From: JANQEU01 sp965242805
Lineage (GTDB): Bacteria; Bacteroidota; Bacteroidia; Cytophagales; Cyclobacteriaceae
Assembly (NCBI GenBank): GCA_965242805.1
Contig: CBDETD010000002.1
Coordinates: forward strand, 4,898,001 to 4,962,000
Direction: 5' to 3'
DNA: 64,000 nt
How positions within the stretch are numbered: position 1 is the stretch's first letter; every line of letters begins with the position of its first letter. A program made the translations under genes and the position numbers. The notes beneath the pieces were generated by a model. The model had not been told where the DNA came from and made no database searches. It was given only the letters and a program-made list of their open reading frames with translations. Below, piece after piece: positions 42,496 through 52,336 of this stretch.

Positions 42496-45128
42496 AAAAC
42501 CAACCCTCCATACCAAGATTTCCTCATTGGTTCTTTAAGTGGTATTGTCGCCATGACCGATATGAAGAAATACACGGGGACCTGGAAGAGTTCTTCTATG
42601 AAAGAGCAACGGAGAGAGGTTTGTTCATAGCAAAGATCTATTACTTGTTCAATGTAATCCGATGCTTTCAACCATACGCCTGGAAAAAACCAAAAACGAT
42701 CAATAACTCAACAATAACAATGTTTAACAACAACTTTAAAATCGCTTACAGATCATTACTTAGGAGTAAAGCTCATTCTGCGATAAATATCATTGGCCTT
42801 GCCATTGGTATCGCTTTCAGTGGAATGCTCTACCTGTATGTGGAAAATGAACTGTCCTATGACACCTTTCACTCTAAGTCAAAGGAGTTGTACAGAGTAG
42901 TGACGGTGGACAAGAGAAATCCTGAGAAACCTCGATACTATGGAATAGGAACTCCTCCAATGGGAGAGGCTTTGAAAAATGACTATCCGGAGGTGGAAAA
43001 CATGACTAGGCTTTTCCGACCCTATGGTCAGGTAGTGTTTAAGATAGAAAATCAAAATTTCCAAGAACGTGAATGGTTTCATTCTGAGTCAAACTTCTTT
43101 GAGATCTTTGATTTTGAATTAATCTCAGGAGATCCAAAATCTGTTCTTGTTGAACCAAGATCCATTGTAGTTACTCAATCAGCTGCTCGCAGATATTTTG
43201 GGAATGAGTCGGTGATAGGAAATCTGCTGCAGACAGAGGAGGATCCCTATGTGATCACCGGGGTTATGAAAGATCCTCCTCAAAATTCTCATCTAAAGTT
43301 CAACATGCTTCTTTCCATCCCTAAATCCGAGGAAGGATGGCAACAATATCTGAATGCCTGGGATCGGTTTGGAGCCTATACTTATCTACAAATGACCAGA
43401 TCAACGTCAATTGATGGTTTGAACTTCAAACTGGATGAATTCAAAGAAAAATACTTTGGGCCTTATGCTGAGACATTCGATATTCAGTTTCAAAACATTG
43501 AGGACATTTATTTGGGATCAACCCATATAGAATCAGGAAGTGAATCCGGGCATGGTTTTATTTCCTATATCTACATATTCTCCTCCATGGGAATTTTTAT
43601 TCTACTTATAGCCTGTGTCAATTATATCAATTTGGCGACGGCCAAGGCTATGTTCCGTGCAAAGGAGATTGGTGTGAGGAAAGTTATTGGAGCAAATAAG
43701 TCAAACCTCATTACTCAGTTTCTTACCGAATCGTTCTTGGTTACCTTTTTCGCACTTGTTTTGGCATTTGGGATAATGGACCTCTCATTTCCGTATTTCA
43801 ATAAAATAACATCGACTCAATTTGATCTAACCATTGAGACAATTGGTGATTACTTGCCCTCATTGGTTGGATTGGCTTTCATGGTTGCGATAATATCCGG
43901 AAGCTATCCGGCTTTTTACCTGTCGAGATTAAGACCTATCGCTACTTTGAAAGGAATCGATGAGAGCAGCAAATCTTCTTCAATACTAAGAAAGGGGCTG
44001 GTTATTTTTCAGTTTATGTTAACGATCGTTATGCTGGTTTCGACTTTGGTCATCGGAAGGCAACTCAATTATATAGATGAAAAGGACATTGGATTTGATA
44101 AAGACCATCTGGTGACAATAGACATTAATAATGGCAATGTCAGGAGACAGTTTCAGACCATGAAAAACGAGTTGGAAAGTATACCCGGAGTTGAAAATGT
44201 TGGAGTCTCCTCCAGGGTACCCGGTGAATGGAAATTTCTACACTTCACCTATGCTCAGAGCAGTTCTTCCCTGACAGAAAACATTGATTCCACTCGTGTT
44301 TATCATATGAATTTTGATGAAGGAATGTTCAGGACATATGGGTTCGAACTGCTCGAAGGATCCTATTTTAGTTCGAACTCTGGCAATGATTCGTCCAAAG
44401 TTTTGATAAACGAATCAGCTGTTGACGCTCTGGGTTTGTCCGAACCAATTGGATCAACCATCAAAATCAGGTTGGAGGATGATCAGCAGTTCTCAACAAC
44501 GGTCATTGGAATAGTAAAGAACTTTAATTTCCAGTCGTTACATCAAAAAATAGCCCCGTTGATCATAGGTACATGGAACAATCCAATGGTGGTAATCGAC
44601 TACTTCACATTACGGGTCTCTGGCAATGTTTCAGAGGTTCTTCAGCAGGCAAATCTTGTCCATGAGAAGTTTGATAACAGGACTCCTATGGAATATAATT
44701 TCCTGGATCAACGACTAGAATCCTTTTATGAAAAAGAGCAAAGAGCCGGGATGATTTTTAAGATGGGAGCGGGGCTTTGCATCTTCGTAGCATGTATGGG
44801 TCTTTTTGGGCTCGCCTCTTTTACTATCTCGAAAAGAACCAAGGAATTAGGGATCCGAAAGATCCTTGGAGCTAACCAATCTAATCTGTTCTTGTTGTTG
44901 TCATCATCATTCACCAAGCAGATCATGATTGCGTTTGTTTTGGCCAGTCCACTGGCATGGGTGATAATGAACAATTGGTTAGAAGTATTTGAATATAGGA
45001 TATCAATAGGAGTCGGAACATTTCTTTTGTCGGGAACAATAGCAGTCTTGATAGCGCTGATTACAATCAGTTACCGGTCCATTAAAGCAATCAGATCCAA
45101 TCCCGTGGATTCTTTGAGATATGAATAA
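42492..45128 (+). CDS. FtsX/MacB-type ABC permease with N-terminal prefix domain
   Basis: The 878-residue protein starts at TTG (42492). Residues 1-70 form a cytoplasmic prefix (RFPHWFFKWYCRHDRYEEIHGDLEEFF), typical of permeases linked to PadR genes in Bacteroidota. Then come FtsX/MacB-like parts: FKIAYRSLLRSKAHSAINII, the periplasmic domain, helices near 370-395, 425-445, 470-490 and 505-525 with IGVRKVIGANKSNLI, and a second unit ending with the mirror motif LGIRKILGANQSNLF. The ATPase is not adjacent. Substrate unknown; such permeases export antimicrobial peptides or lipoproteins. Confidence 0.93.
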   Translation: MKNQPSIPRFPHWFFKWYCRHDRYEEIHGDLEEFFYERATERGLFIAKIYYLFNVIRCFQPYAWKKPKTINNSTITMFNNNFKIAYRSLLRSKAHSAINIIGLAIGIAFSGMLYLYVENELSYDTFHSKSKELYRVVTVDKRNPEKPRYYGIGTPPMGEALKNDYPEVENMTRLFRPYGQVVFKIENQNFQEREWFHSESNFFEIFDFELISGDPKSVLVEPRSIVVTQSAARRYFGNESVIGNLLQTEEDPYVITGVMKDPPQNSHLKFNMLLSIPKSEEGWQQYLNAWDRFGAYTYLQMTRSTSIDGLNFKLDEFKEKYFGPYAETFDIQFQNIEDIYLGSTHIESGSESGHGFISYIYIFSSMGIFILLIACVNYINLATAKAMFRAKEIGVRKVIGANKSNLITQFLTESFLVTFFALVLAFGIMDLSFPYFNKITSTQFDLTIETIGDYLPSLVGLAFMVAIISGSYPAFYLSRLRPIATLKGIDESSKSSSILRKGLVIFQFMLTIVMLVSTLVIGRQLNYIDEKDIGFDKDHLVTIDINNGNVRRQFQTMKNELESIPGVENVGVSSRVPGEWKFLHFTYAQSSSSLTENIDSTRVYHMNFDEGMFRTYGFELLEGSYFSSNSGNDSSKVLINESAVDALGLSEPIGSTIKIRLEDDQQFSTTVIGIVKNFNFQSLHQKIAPLIIGTWNNPMVVIDYFTLRVSGNVSEVLQQANLVHEKFDNRTPMEYNFLDQRLESFYEKEQRAGMIFKMGAGLCIFVACMGLFGLASFTISKRTKELGIRKILGANQSNLFLLLSSSFTKQIMIAFVLASPLAWVIMNNWLEVFEYRISIGVGTFLLSGTIAVLIALITISYRSIKAIRSNPVDSLRYE

Positions 45129-45221
45129 GATAGATTCTACAACCCGTAAATAGAGTTTTCATGGCAGATTTTTATTAAATTTAAGTATAACGAAGTTGCT
45201 TGCATTTGATCAGCAACGACA

Positions 45222-46109
45222 ATGGTATCCAGGCCTCTAAACATTATTTCACTCATTATTTTAGTTCTGGCCATTTCCTGCCAGATCTCTGTAAAAAAAG
45301 AATCTCATAGTACCCATCTCCCTTTGAAATTCAATTTTGAAGTTGATACTCTCCCTTCGAATTGTAGTCCAAGTACGTTTAGGATAAAGGTGAAAAGAAA
45401 CTTGAGTGTGGACATCTTGAGTTCTTATGAAATGTCTCTATTAATAAATGGTGAAACTTATATTATGGAGCCTCCAACTGAAGGTTTCGGTAGTTACACT
45501 TTTGAATCTTGTGATATTCCAAATGACGGTAATTATCGGTTCAGGTATAAATTCACCTATCAAAAGGAATCTTTCTCATCCGAACCCCTCGATGTCGAAG
45601 AGATCTACAGTCCTCCCAGGGGATATTTATTTGAACGATTGGAATTAGGTTATCGAGGAGTTAGTGAAACTATTGATTGGAGCTCACCAGATCAAACTTC
45701 AGTACCTAGTACTCAAGCGGACTACAATGGAATGGGTTATTATATTGCCAAAGAGTTTGAACCTTGACCGGGATTAAATCCCATTATCACAACCATCAGA
45801 GTTAGTACGGAATTACCCTTTGAAGAGGAGTTAGCAGAGGAGTATGTGTACAAAGTGAGTAGAGTTGGAGTTTTTTACCGTGACACTGGTATGGAAACCA
45901 ATGATTTCCTATTAGAACCTGACTATCCAGGCATATTTCCATTTTTTTTTGAACCCGAGGGTGAACTTCATAAACTGGATTTCAAGCTAAGATATAATTC
46001 TTACAATGGAGTGGGGGCTGGTAATTACCAATTGAAGATGGTAATGCTTTTTGAGAGTATTTACTCAAGTTTTGACTTTACTATTTGGGCAGATATCGAT
46101 GTTATTTGA
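45222..46109 (+). pseudogene. Lipoprotein gene interrupted by an in-frame TGA
   Basis: The first part (45222-45764, 181 codons) encodes a lipoprotein (IILVLAISCQIS) with a beta-rich domain. The stop TGA is at 45765-45767. In the same frame coding-like sequence continues without a break to TGA at 46107: PGLNPIITTIRVSTELPFEE to FDFTIWADIDVI. Both parts have the same composition and look like one protein of about 295 residues. A single nonsense change from TGG or CGA is the simplest reading, although two separate ORFs (the second from GTG at 45846) are possible. No family was recognised. Confidence 0.55.
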
Positions 46110-46123
46110 TTGATTTTAAGCCC

Positions 46124-46154
46124 TTGACAAGTCCAAATTAGTTCCTTACCTTCA
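46124..46154 (+). promoter_or_regulatory. Candidate promoter TTGACA-N17-TACCTTCA
   Basis: TTGACA at 46124-46129 and TACCTTCA at 46147-46154 have the 20-base TTG to -7 spacing of Bacteroidota promoters; the -7 box has two mismatches. It lies 75 bases before the start of the next gene. Confidence 0.4.
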
Positions 46155-46229
46155 ATATTCCGGGTGCAAAGCCTAATCCCAATCCGCCAGGCATCCATCA
46201 TAAAGCGTAACCAACAATAACCAAATATT

Positions 46230-46967
46230 ATGAAAAATCTAGTATCATTTTTCATTGGGGTAGTAATCTGCATGCCCCTTTTCGCTCAGGACGACAATGA
46301 TTATGTGATGTATCAAACCATCAATTTGAAGCCCAAAGCGGGTCAATTTGATAAGCTTAGAGAGGGAATTAAGGCTCACAATGAGGCGTATCATAAAGAA
46401 GGTGATCAGCTGGCAAGGGTGTGGACTATTAATTCAGGTCCCAACTCAGGAAGTATGAGTTGGGTCATGGGGCCTTTAACGTGGACAACATTTGACAAGC
46501 AAATGACAGATGATCATTTGACGCATTGGATGGACAACATAGGCGCATACGCTGACATGGGTGAATGGGGTTATTGGAGACTTGCTGATGGGTTGTCATA
46601 TGCACCAGAAGGCTTTCAGCCTACTGTGATGAGGATCCGTTATTTTGAAATCAATGAGAGAAAAGGGAATAATGCGAGGGAGATAATTCAGAAACTCATC
46701 GATGTATACCGGGCAGAGAATTTTGACGTAGGAATTCATGTCTTCAATAATCAAGCTGAATGGGGAGACGGCAAGAACTGGGCCGTCCTATGGCAGCATA
46801 AGAACTGGGCATCGATGGATCAAAATCGCAAATTGAAGGAGAAGTTTGAAGCGATGCATGGTGAAGATTCATGGACTGAATTTTTTGAAACCTGGAATGA
46901 AGCGACAAACTGGAAAGGAACTGAGTTAAATGCGCTGGCACCAGAACTTAGCGGAAACGCTAATTGA
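46230..46967 (+). CDS. Secreted protein with two ABM-like halves, function unknown
   Basis: The 245-residue product has a signal peptide (MKNLVSFFIGVVICMPLFAQ). The mature part shows two similar halves: YVMYQTINLKPKAGQFDKLREGI with RVWTINSGPNSGSMSWVMG, and RIRYFEINERKGNNAREII with DVGIHVFNNQAEWGDGKNWAV. This looks like a tandem dimeric alpha-beta barrel (ABM-like) domain of the kind found in small monooxygenases and stress proteins, but catalytic residues are not evident. It is rich in tryptophan. It forms its own unit between a candidate promoter and a terminator at 46989-47012. Confidence 0.6.
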   Translation: MKNLVSFFIGVVICMPLFAQDDNDYVMYQTINLKPKAGQFDKLREGIKAHNEAYHKEGDQLARVWTINSGPNSGSMSWVMGPLTWTTFDKQMTDDHLTHWMDNIGAYADMGEWGYWRLADGLSYAPEGFQPTVMRIRYFEINERKGNNAREIIQKLIDVYRAENFDVGIHVFNNQAEWGDGKNWAVLWQHKNWASMDQNRKLKEKFEAMHGEDSWTEFFETWNEATNWKGTELNALAPELSGNAN

Positions 46968-46988
46968 ATTTAACTTCTCAAATAATAG

Positions 46989-47012
46989 GCCATCCGCCCG
47001 CTGGTGGATGGC
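46989..47012 (+). terminator. Rho-independent terminator
   Basis: GCCATCC pairs with GGATGGC around a CG-rich loop and is followed by seven T (47013-47019), 22 bases after the preceding stop codon. Confidence 0.85.
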
Positions 47013-47096
47013 TTTTTTTATGGTATTTTTCCATTGATTTTCTTTGAGAATATGTCTTTTAGTTTTTTCGTACTACTGCAAACAAGGTATCAGGAG

Positions 47097-47513
47097 ATGA
47101 AGACTACTCTAAAACAAGCCTTTTTCGTTTTTGCAATAGCCAGTTGCGCTTTGCGACCCATACCTGGTAAAGAGGGTATGCTAACAGGTTTTGTTGGTAT
47201 TCTAGATGGGAATTGTATGCCTTCTCCGGGGCAACCGCCATGTGAACCAGCTCCTTTTCAGACTACTCTTTATGTCACAACACCATCAGAGAATTTTGAC
47301 GAGTTAAATGTTGTGGAATCGGTGACGAGTAATTCGGATGGAGAGTTCAGTGTTCAGTTGAAAGCAGGTTTTTACAGCTTGTTTATTGGTTATCAGGACA
47401 GATACGGCTGTTCCTATTTTGAGTGTAAGGATTTATGTTTTTGCTCTCCTTTCAAAATAACAGCGGATTCCACCACCAATCTTAACTTAAAGCTGAATAT
47501 TGCTGATTGGTGA
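47097..47513 (+). CDS. Small lipoprotein, carboxypeptidase-regulatory-like
   Basis: I start at the ATG at 47097 (MKTTLKQAFFVFAIASCALRP), which has an AGGAG four bases upstream and gives a lipoprotein signal; the longer open frame to 47004 crosses a terminator. The 138-residue product has a beta-sandwich pattern like CarboxypepD-reg domains: GMLTGFVGILDGNCMPSPGQ, SNSDGEFSVQLKAGFYSLF. Four later cysteines (GCSYFECKDLCFC) are probably disulphides. Its function is unknown; it is followed by a bidirectional hairpin. Confidence 0.65.
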   Translation: MKTTLKQAFFVFAIASCALRPIPGKEGMLTGFVGILDGNCMPSPGQPPCEPAPFQTTLYVTTPSENFDELNVVESVTSNSDGEFSVQLKAGFYSLFIGYQDRYGCSYFECKDLCFCSPFKITADSTTNLNLKLNIADW

Positions 47514-47523
47514 GAAAAGAAAA

Positions 47524-47545
47524 AGGGATCCTAATCAGGATCCCT
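47524..47545. terminator. Bidirectional hairpin between convergent genes
   Basis: AGGGATCCT and AGGATCCCT arms (47524-47532, 47537-47545) form a perfect nine-base stem. On the minus strand it is followed by TTTTTCTTTT and ends the subtilase transcript; on the plus strand the tail CTTATT is weak. Confidence 0.75.
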
Positions 47546-47564
47546 CTTATTAGGTTTTCAATTA

Positions 47565-50500
47565 TTACTGCTTCAAGATTTTTATAATTCTTATTTCCTC
47601 ATCCAGGCTAATTTGAAGTAAGTATACACTTGGATTATACGAACTCATATCAATGTACTGAACATTAATACCCTCAAACATCACTTTTCCTGCCAGATTT
47701 ACTATTCGAATATTAGCTTCAGGAGCTAAATTTTTCAAATATAATTTCCCAAATGTTGGATTTGGATAAACAGAGATCTCTTCCAGATCAAAATCCAGAT
47801 CCAAAGTCTCTTGTTCAACAAAAGACTCGACTCTAGCCGAAGTTGAAGCTATTGTATTCACAGAACTTGGGCTATTTGAACAACCCTCTATCAGTACGTC
47901 ATCGATATAAACCCAATCCGAGTTACCTGAGGCATCACATCGGAATCTAATTCTGGTATTGGTAGAGAAAGTTCCTGTGACTGTGACAGCATCATTATAT
48001 CTCGTATTATTGACAAATTCATCACCTTGATTCCATTCTTCAACGGTCGTATAACTGGAACCTCCATTTGTCGAAATCTGCAACCAGAAATCCTCATTCG
48101 AATTGTCCATACTCCTTGCATAATAGGAGAATGATACCGTAAGACTTTCAAATGCAGAAAGATCAAGATTGTCAGTGGTCATCACTGAAGAACTCGTATT
48201 ATCTCTGAGTCTGATTGCATATGTGCCATTTGCATACGATGCATCATTAGAACTCCTTCGGCAATCTGAACCTCCGTCATTCCAAATACCCCAACCGCTT
48301 TCGAAATCGTTGAAGTTTACAATGACATCCGTACAACCTGCTGGTGGATCAGACGTCGTTACGTTTACTGCATTACTTGACGCAGATTCATTTCCAGCTG
48401 CGTCTTGAGCAGTGACCGTGAAGTTGTAGCTTGTGGAAGCTGTCAATCCCGTCACCACATAGTTTGTACCAGTAGTATTATCAATAGCAACACCATCCTG
48501 ATAAACATTGTACTGGGTCACTCCAATATTATCGGTCGAGGCATTCCAGTCCAAATCCACTGAATTTTGAGTAACATTCGAGGAAGTAAGGTTTGATGGA
48601 GCGGTAGGTGCCTCCGTATCAGGTACTGGACTGGTAATATTCACTGTGTAATCCTCAACCTCACCATAAGTGAATGATTCGCAAGGAGTAGGAATTCCAT
48701 TGTATTTCATGGACACCCTCATTCTTGTATTTCCTTCTGTGGCGGTAGAAGGTATAGTAAATGAACCTCCTACAGGAGATGCCGTTGTTGGACTCCTTGA
48801 ATATACTTGTTCCCCGGCGTCAGCAAAGTCTCCATCCTGATTATAATCAATCCATACGCTGTATCCTTCGTTGTACAAAGGTCCTGTCCATGTTGGTGTG
48901 ATGGTGATCGTGGCTGATGAATTTACTATAAGATCTGTAGAAAGTGATGTGTAATCTCCATATCCTCCGATAGAAGCTCCGGTACTGTTGTCAATAGATC
49001 CAAGTTGTACACGACCAATGTATTCGTCACTTGTATTGTTTCCATTTGAGGCACAATAGTTCAATTGAACTTCTGTTGTTGTGAATACAGTTGAGGTAGT
49101 AAATGCTGAAGTACTTGCATCCGGACACTTGCTTCTAACCTGTGCTTCGTATTCTGTCAATGGAGTCAATCCGGTAAGTGTTGTACTGTTACCTGGCACT
49201 TCGTTTACAGTCCATGTGGATGAACCAGTCTCTCTATACCTGACATCATAAGATGCGCCAGGTACAGGATCCCATGTCAAGTCTGCAGTTGAAGACCCTA
49301 CATTGCTATTTATAAGATTTGTAGGTGTGGTTGCATTACAAACAACAGGAGTTCCTGAAATACCAGTAACTATCAATGAAAAAGTTTGGTTACCCCCACT
49401 CAGAGAACCTTTATGAGTCACAGTTACAGTATATGATCCGCTCGCTCCGACGACATCCACTCTTTCAAAAGGATCCACATTATTATCTCCTTGTGTATTT
49501 GCGTTTACGTTCGTTAGCTTGTAAGGAGTGTATGTGCTGCTGCTTTGAGTTACTCGGATGTCGAGGTCATTCACCAATACTGGTGTTGTGAGATTAGCAG
49601 TGCCAGTATTTGCGATTCCTGCTGGATCGGTCCAAGATATTGAAGCAAGGAGGTTACTGACTCCGTCTGATTCCACAGTTGTTGTGTAGCTTCCTCCATT
49701 GGCCAAGGTTATTTCCTCGACTTTGGATTCGTTGCCATTTTGGCTTATCGCTTCAGCTGCCCTTTTTGCATTAAGAAGCCCCCAACCATATGCTGCATCC
49801 GGACCGGTGGGACCGGCATCATCAGCGGTGTGCAATGCCAGACCTTTTAAGGTTGAAGCCCTCATGAAAGACCCATTGAGATTATTGTAGTGTTGTTGAA
49901 GCAGAAGCAATGTTCCCGAAACATTGGGGGATGCCATTGAGGTACCGCTAATAGAGTTGTAGGCAGCATCACTATTGTCATAGCAGGAATAAAGACCAGT
50001 TCCATTTCCTGTAATATCCGGCTTTATCCTCAGGTCATCAGTAGGGCCTTCACTACTACCACTGTTAATAATTACTGAGTTTAAGGTGCCATCGGCATTG
50101 ACATTTGCATCCTGACCATTTGCAACTACCATGTTATTTTTTGAAGTAGAGTGACCATTCAGCTTATCATAGGAAGAATTACCATTTAGAGGTTGTGCAT
50201 TGGAACTGTTATCGTTACCGTCATTGCCAGCAGCAACAACCATCAGGTAATACGGAGAGTTGTACATTAAATTATCCCAATCCCTGGATTCATCAATATA
50301 TGCTCCAAAATACCAATCCGGAATGAGACTTGCTCTGTATCCATAAGAGTGATTTGATATCAGCATGCCATTTGCTGCCTCTGTTGTGGCCTCTGCTAGA
50401 TCGCTGTTCCAATCATGTGTCAAAGCTTTGGCCTGTGGAGCCATTCCCTTGGCTGCAGCTACATACCCTGATGCCACGATTGTGCCTGTGACGTGTTGTG

Positions 50501-51011
50501 CATGGAAGCTGTTACCATTTAGGGCCGTCACACCATCATTGATGGTTACACGATTGTTGCCACCTGCACCATCGAATTCCTGATGTGTAGGCCGAGTAGG
50601 ACCTCCGTCCCAAACATGGGCAGTCATATTTTGGCCGTCTAGGTTCAGTCCGAGTGATCCTCCAATATTCAAATGGTCTGCACGAGTGGATTTTGCGGCA
50701 TTTACGTTATAGACACGGTAATAAATGGGTTCTCCCGTGGTTGATACGGCCATCAATTCATCAATAGTGCCATCATCGTTTAATTTGTTAACTGCCCAAC
50801 CCTTTTGCAGTGCCATACGGATGGCTGCACGCTTTCGAGAAAGCATCCGCTCTTCAAATTGACCTCTAAGTTCTTGGAGTTTTGTAAGGTCATAATTCTG
50901 TTTGATCCATTCCCTTTGATTAGATGTTTGCGCAGATACTACTATACATCCGCAAACGAAAATGGATAAAATGGTTTTTCTGAGTAAAGTTCTAAAATAT
51001 TCGATTATTGG
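47565..51011 (-). CDS. Secreted S8 subtilisin-like protease with FnIII, GEVED and T9SS sorting domains; start codon unclear
   Basis: The first ATG is at 50846 (1093 residues), but the frame is open for 55 more codons up to a stop at 51012-51014, and these encode a good signal peptide (KTILSIFVCGCIVVSAQ). No ATG, GTG or TTG lies before it, so the true start is non-standard or lost. Counted from 50846 the catalytic triad is D80 (VWDGG), H118 (HAQHVTG) and S303 (SGTSMASPN). Then come two FnIII domains, between them a GEVED domain (WIDYNQDGDFAD, YGEVEDYTV), a MAM/CUB-like module (about 880-1010), and a T9SS type A sorting domain (VYPNPTFGKLYLKNL). It is exported to the surface or medium and digests proteins. 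Confidence 0.88.
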   Translation of the reverse strand, partial: PIIEYFRTLLRKTILSIFVCGCIVVSAQTSNQREWIKQNYDLTKLQELRGQFEERMLSRKRAAIRMALQKGWAVNKLNDDGTIDELMAVSTTGEPIYYRVYNVNAAKSTRADHLNIGGSLGLNLDGQNMTAHVWDGGPTRPTHQEFDGAGGNNRVTINDGVTALNGNSFHAQHVTGTIVASGYVAAAKGMAPQAKALTHDWNSDLAEATTEAANGMLISNHSYGYRASLIPDWYFGAYIDESRDWDNLMYNSPYYLMVVAAGNDGNDNSSNAQPLNGNSSYDKLNGHSTSKNNMVVANGQDANVNADGTLNSVIINSGSSEGPTDDLRIKPDITGNGTGLYSCYDNSDAAYNSISGTSMASPNVSGTLLLLQQHYNNLNGSFMRASTLKGLALHTADDAGPTGPDAAYGWGLLNAKRAAEAISQNGNESKVEEITLANGGSYTTTVESDGVSNLLASISWTDPAGIANTGTANLTTPVLVNDLDIRVTQSSSTYTPYKLTNVNANTQGDNNVDPFERVDVVGASGSYTVTVTHKGSLSGGNQTFSLIVTGISGTPVVCNATTPTNLINSNVGSSTADLTWDPVPGASYDVRYRETGSSTWTVNEVPGNSTTLTGLTPLTEYEAQVRSKCPDASTSAFTTSTVFTTTEVQLNYCASNGNNTSDEYIGRVQLGSIDNSTGASIGGYGDYTSLSTDLIVNSSATITITPTWTGPLYNEGYSVWIDYNQDGDFADAGEQVYSRSPTTASPVGGSFTIPSTATEGNTRMRVSMKYNGIPTPCESFTYGEVEDYTVNITSPVPDTEAPTAPSNLTSSNVTQNSVDLDWNASTDNIGVTQYNVYQDGVAIDNTTGTNYVVTGLTASTSYNFTVTAQDAAGNESASSNAVNVTTSDPPAGCTDVIVNFNDFESGWGIWNDGGSDCRRSSNDASYANGTYAIRLRDNTSSSVMTTDNLDLSAFESLTVSFSYYARSMDNSNEDFWLQISTNGGSSYTTVEEWNQGDEFVNNTRYNDAVTVTGTFSTNTRIRFRCDASGNSDWVYIDDVLIEGCSNSPSSVNTIASTSARVESFVEQETLDLDFDLEEISVYPNPTFGKLYLKNLAPEANIRIVNLAGKVMFEGINVQYIDMSSYNPSVYLLQISLDEEIRIIKILKQ

Positions 51012-51319
51012 TTAAGTGATTATTTCAGGTGGAAACTATGGAAAATGATATATATGTATCAACATGGGATCTATGTGATGATCCATTGCTTCTTGAGAAT
51101 TATTCTAAATAACTCTTCTAAGTATTGTTCTATTTGAAATATCCCGGTTTAGGGGCGATGAAATTGCGAAATTTTATCTATTTGATCAGTATGTTTTCGA
51201 TCCAAACTACGAGAACATTATTATTGATATAAAGAAAATACCTCTTGAGCTCTTCTGATTCGATTCAAATTTCAAGATTACCTGATCAGACATTCAGGCA
51301 ATAACTTTAAATTGCATTC

Positions 51320-51685
51320 GTGCATGAGGATTTCATCATATCAATAAAAGGTACCAGGGGCTTTCTACTATGCTGTCTGTTATTTTTTGTGTCCTGTAAA
51401 GGAGGGTATGTCCCATTAGATAGTACAGAAGTCTCGACTAAAAATCGCAAGCAGTACTATACAGCCAAGAAAGAGATGACTACCGTACCCACTCCAATGG
51501 GATGGGACTATGAAGAGGACCTCAGAACCATCAAGCCGGAAAGTAAAAAGACCAAAGCAAAAAAAGCCAAGAAGATTGCCTGGGAGAAATGGCCACCCAG
51601 AAAGCAGAAGCAAAAACTGAATATCTCCAGTTGGTTCAACAGACGCAACAAAGACAAGGATAAAAAGAGCGAAAATGAAAATTGA
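51320..51685 (+). CDS. Lysine-rich lipoprotein, function unknown
   Basis: A GTG at 51320 starts a 121-residue product with a lipoprotein signal (GFLLCCLLFFVSCKGGY). The mature part is short and strongly basic towards the end (KKTKAKKAKKIAWEKWPPRKQKQ), with no recognised domain. Such tails can bind polyanions. It precedes the ECF sigma gene by 51 bases on the same strand and may be part of the same operon. The GTG start is chosen only because no ATG is in frame. Confidence 0.5.
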   Translation: MHEDFIISIKGTRGFLLCCLLFFVSCKGGYVPLDSTEVSTKNRKQYYTAKKEMTTVPTPMGWDYEEDLRTIKPESKKTKAKKAKKIAWEKWPPRKQKQKLNISSWFNRRNKDKDKKSENEN

Positions 51686-51736
51686 CTCCTTCCTGGATGA
51701 TCAAACGGTGGATTAATGCGATAAAAAACCCATCAT

Positions 51737-52312
51737 TTGGCTACGGATAAAACAAAGAACATACCCATTGATCTGACTGATGAGAATGCATTCGAATCAA
51801 TATTCAGGGTCCATTACAGTTCACTGGCATACTTCGCCCTGAAATATGTAAAGGACAAAGAACTGGCCGAAGAGATAGTCCAGGAAATGTTCACAAATAT
51901 TTGGGACAAGGCTCAAGACGTTTCTATCCAAACCTCAATACAATCTTATTTATTTGGTGCAGTTCGAAATGCATGCTTGAACTATTTAAAGCATCAGAAG
52001 GTGAAGATGGCTTACGCCGAGCAGGTAAAATTCAGCTCAAATACCCAGGATTTATCTGATACCTTGGAGTTCGATGAATTGAAAAGGAGATTGGAGGGAG
52101 CACTGGATAGATTACCAGAAAAATGTAGGGAGGTTTTTGAGATGAGCAGATTTGACGGACTTAAGTATAAAGAAATCGCCACTGAATTGAATATTTCTCA
52201 AAAAACTGTGGAAAATCAGATGGGTAAAGCCTTGAAAATTTTGCGTGAAGAACTTGGGGATTACTTACCAGTTATACTGTGGATTTTGAATTTCTATGGG
52301 GGTAAAATCTGA
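51737..52312 (+). CDS. ECF-type RNA polymerase sigma-70 factor (FecI-like)
   Basis: The 191-residue factor has sigma region 2 (FESIFRVHYSSLAYFALKYVKD to VQEMFTNIWDK, residues about 17-60) and region 4 (DRLPEKCREVFEMSRFDGLKYKEIATELNISQKTVENQMGKALK, about 130-175). The start is TTG at 51737; no ATG is in frame nearby. This is the Bacteroidota group paired with FecR anti-sigma factors, and the FecR gene follows after 24 bases. Its target promoter is not readable in the window. Confidence 0.92.
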   Translation: MATDKTKNIPIDLTDENAFESIFRVHYSSLAYFALKYVKDKELAEEIVQEMFTNIWDKAQDVSIQTSIQSYLFGAVRNACLNYLKHQKVKMAYAEQVKFSSNTQDLSDTLEFDELKRRLEGALDRLPEKCREVFEMSRFDGLKYKEIATELNISQKTVENQMGKALKILREELGDYLPVILWILNFYGGKI

Positions 52313-52336
52313 GTTGGTTGTCGATTTTATGAAGAG

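Noticed and set aside
45765..45767. Selenocysteine codon at the in-frame TGA
   Set aside because: No SECIS-like hairpin, no redox motif around the TGA, and no selenoprotein gene nearby; a nonsense change is simpler.
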